Under the pieces are notes generated by a model. That model saw nothing but the letters and a program-made list of their open reading frames with translations, was not told the DNA's origin and did no database searches. A DNA stretch of 25,298 nt from Methyloceanibacter sp. (GTDB lineage Bacteria; Pseudomonadota; Alphaproteobacteria; Rhizobiales; Methyloligellaceae), in assembly GCA_025449615.1 (NCBI GenBank), contig JANWJA010000003.1, forward strand, positions 1 through 25,298. The letters run 5' to 3'. Within the stretch, counting starts at the first letter, position 1. Each line of letters opens with the position of its first letter. Both the position numbers and the translations under genes were made by a program. Positions 25,130-25,298 of this stretch are shown here, in pieces.

Positions 25130-25298
25130 CTAAGGCTGACCGGTCAGAGCGTCAACGGTGACGTTGCTGACATCGCCCTTGGCCCCGAGCACTACGAGCT
25201 TATAGACGAACTTCCCGCCCTCTTCACAGAGGCTCTGATTGACGATCGTGCCGCCCATCCGGTCCTGCACCATCTGGTAAATGACCTTGGCGGGAAGC
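25130..25298 (-). CDS. PepSY-like small protein, 5' end cut by window edge (possible FeuN-like)
   Basis: The last 55 residues of a protein whose start lies beyond the right edge. The visible part runs LPAKVIYQMVQDRMGGTIV, has one cysteine (SLCEEGG), then KFVYKLVVLGAKGDVSNVTVDALTGQP before TAG. An amphipathic helix followed by a strand pair and an ending of the type VDALTG is the pattern of PepSY domains, usually periplasmic and inhibitory. A small periplasmic protein, FeuN, is reported to restrain FeuQ in Sinorhizobium meliloti and is encoded beside feuP, so this gene may play that role. The signal peptide cannot be seen. The stop is 28 bases before the regulator start. Confidence 0.75.
   Translation of the reverse strand, partial: LPAKVIYQMVQDRMGGTIVNQSLCEEGGKFVYKLVVLGAKGDVSNVTVDALTGQP

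Noticed and set aside
1..25298. Defence island, prophage, insertion sequence, integrative element or CRISPR
   Set aside because: No transposase, integrase, phage structural gene, nuclease/effector pair or spaced direct repeats were seen. The genes are core families with uniform composition.

Overview
This is a GC-rich, gene-dense chromosomal segment, most likely from an alphaproteobacterium of the order Hyphomicrobiales (Rhizobiales). The evidence is the combination of gene families: a GH17-GT2 cyclic beta-glucan synthase locus of the ndvB/ndvC type, a PleC-like cell-cycle kinase beside pepN and glnE, a rhizobial-style ccmIEFH (cycHJKL) operon followed by degP and a two-component pair, and a FeuP/FeuQ-like two-component system. 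One palindromic intergenic repeat also resembles elements common in this order. The genus cannot be fixed from the window alone.

Layout. Bases 1-5134 hold a beta-glucan locus: a truncated GH17-GT2 synthase (minus), a small secreted protein (minus), a divergent GH17 membrane protein (plus) and a small membrane protein (minus) whose 3' end overlaps it. Bases 5256-10955 hold a conserved hypothetical protein, aminopeptidase N and a PleC-like PAS histidine kinase, all on plus. From 10989 everything is on minus. Reading in the direction of transcription, the order is: a small PepSY-like protein (cut by the right edge), feuP-like and feuQ-like genes, an unrecorded 51-residue secreted protein, a 17-kDa-type surface antigen, ccmI-ccmE-ccmF-ccmH, degP with a strong intrinsic terminator, an OmpR-type regulator, its histidine kinase, and glnE.

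How the genes work together. The ccm genes deliver haem and ligate it to apocytochrome c in the periplasm. DegP and the two-component pair next to it suggest envelope quality control. GlnE adjusts glutamine synthetase activity to nitrogen status, and its start codon overlaps the stop of the sensor kinase. PleC-like kinases act on DivK-type regulators in polarity and the cell cycle. The ndv-like genes would make periplasmic or secreted beta-(1,3),(1,6)-glucan used in osmoadaptation. FeuPQ in Sinorhizobium meliloti controls cyclic glucan export, so the two ends of the window may be functionally linked; that link is inference.

No rRNA, tRNA, CRISPR array, insertion sequence, prophage or obvious horizontally acquired island was seen. 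The longest stretch without a gene is about 233 bases (22587-22819). It holds a hairpin and a 12-base match to one arm of the palindromic repeat. Most of the window is core genome. The points that most deserve a second look are the uncharacterised small proteins around the glucan genes, the 51-residue secreted protein, the palindromic repeat in the ccmI leader, and several start codons that automatic callers are likely to misplace.
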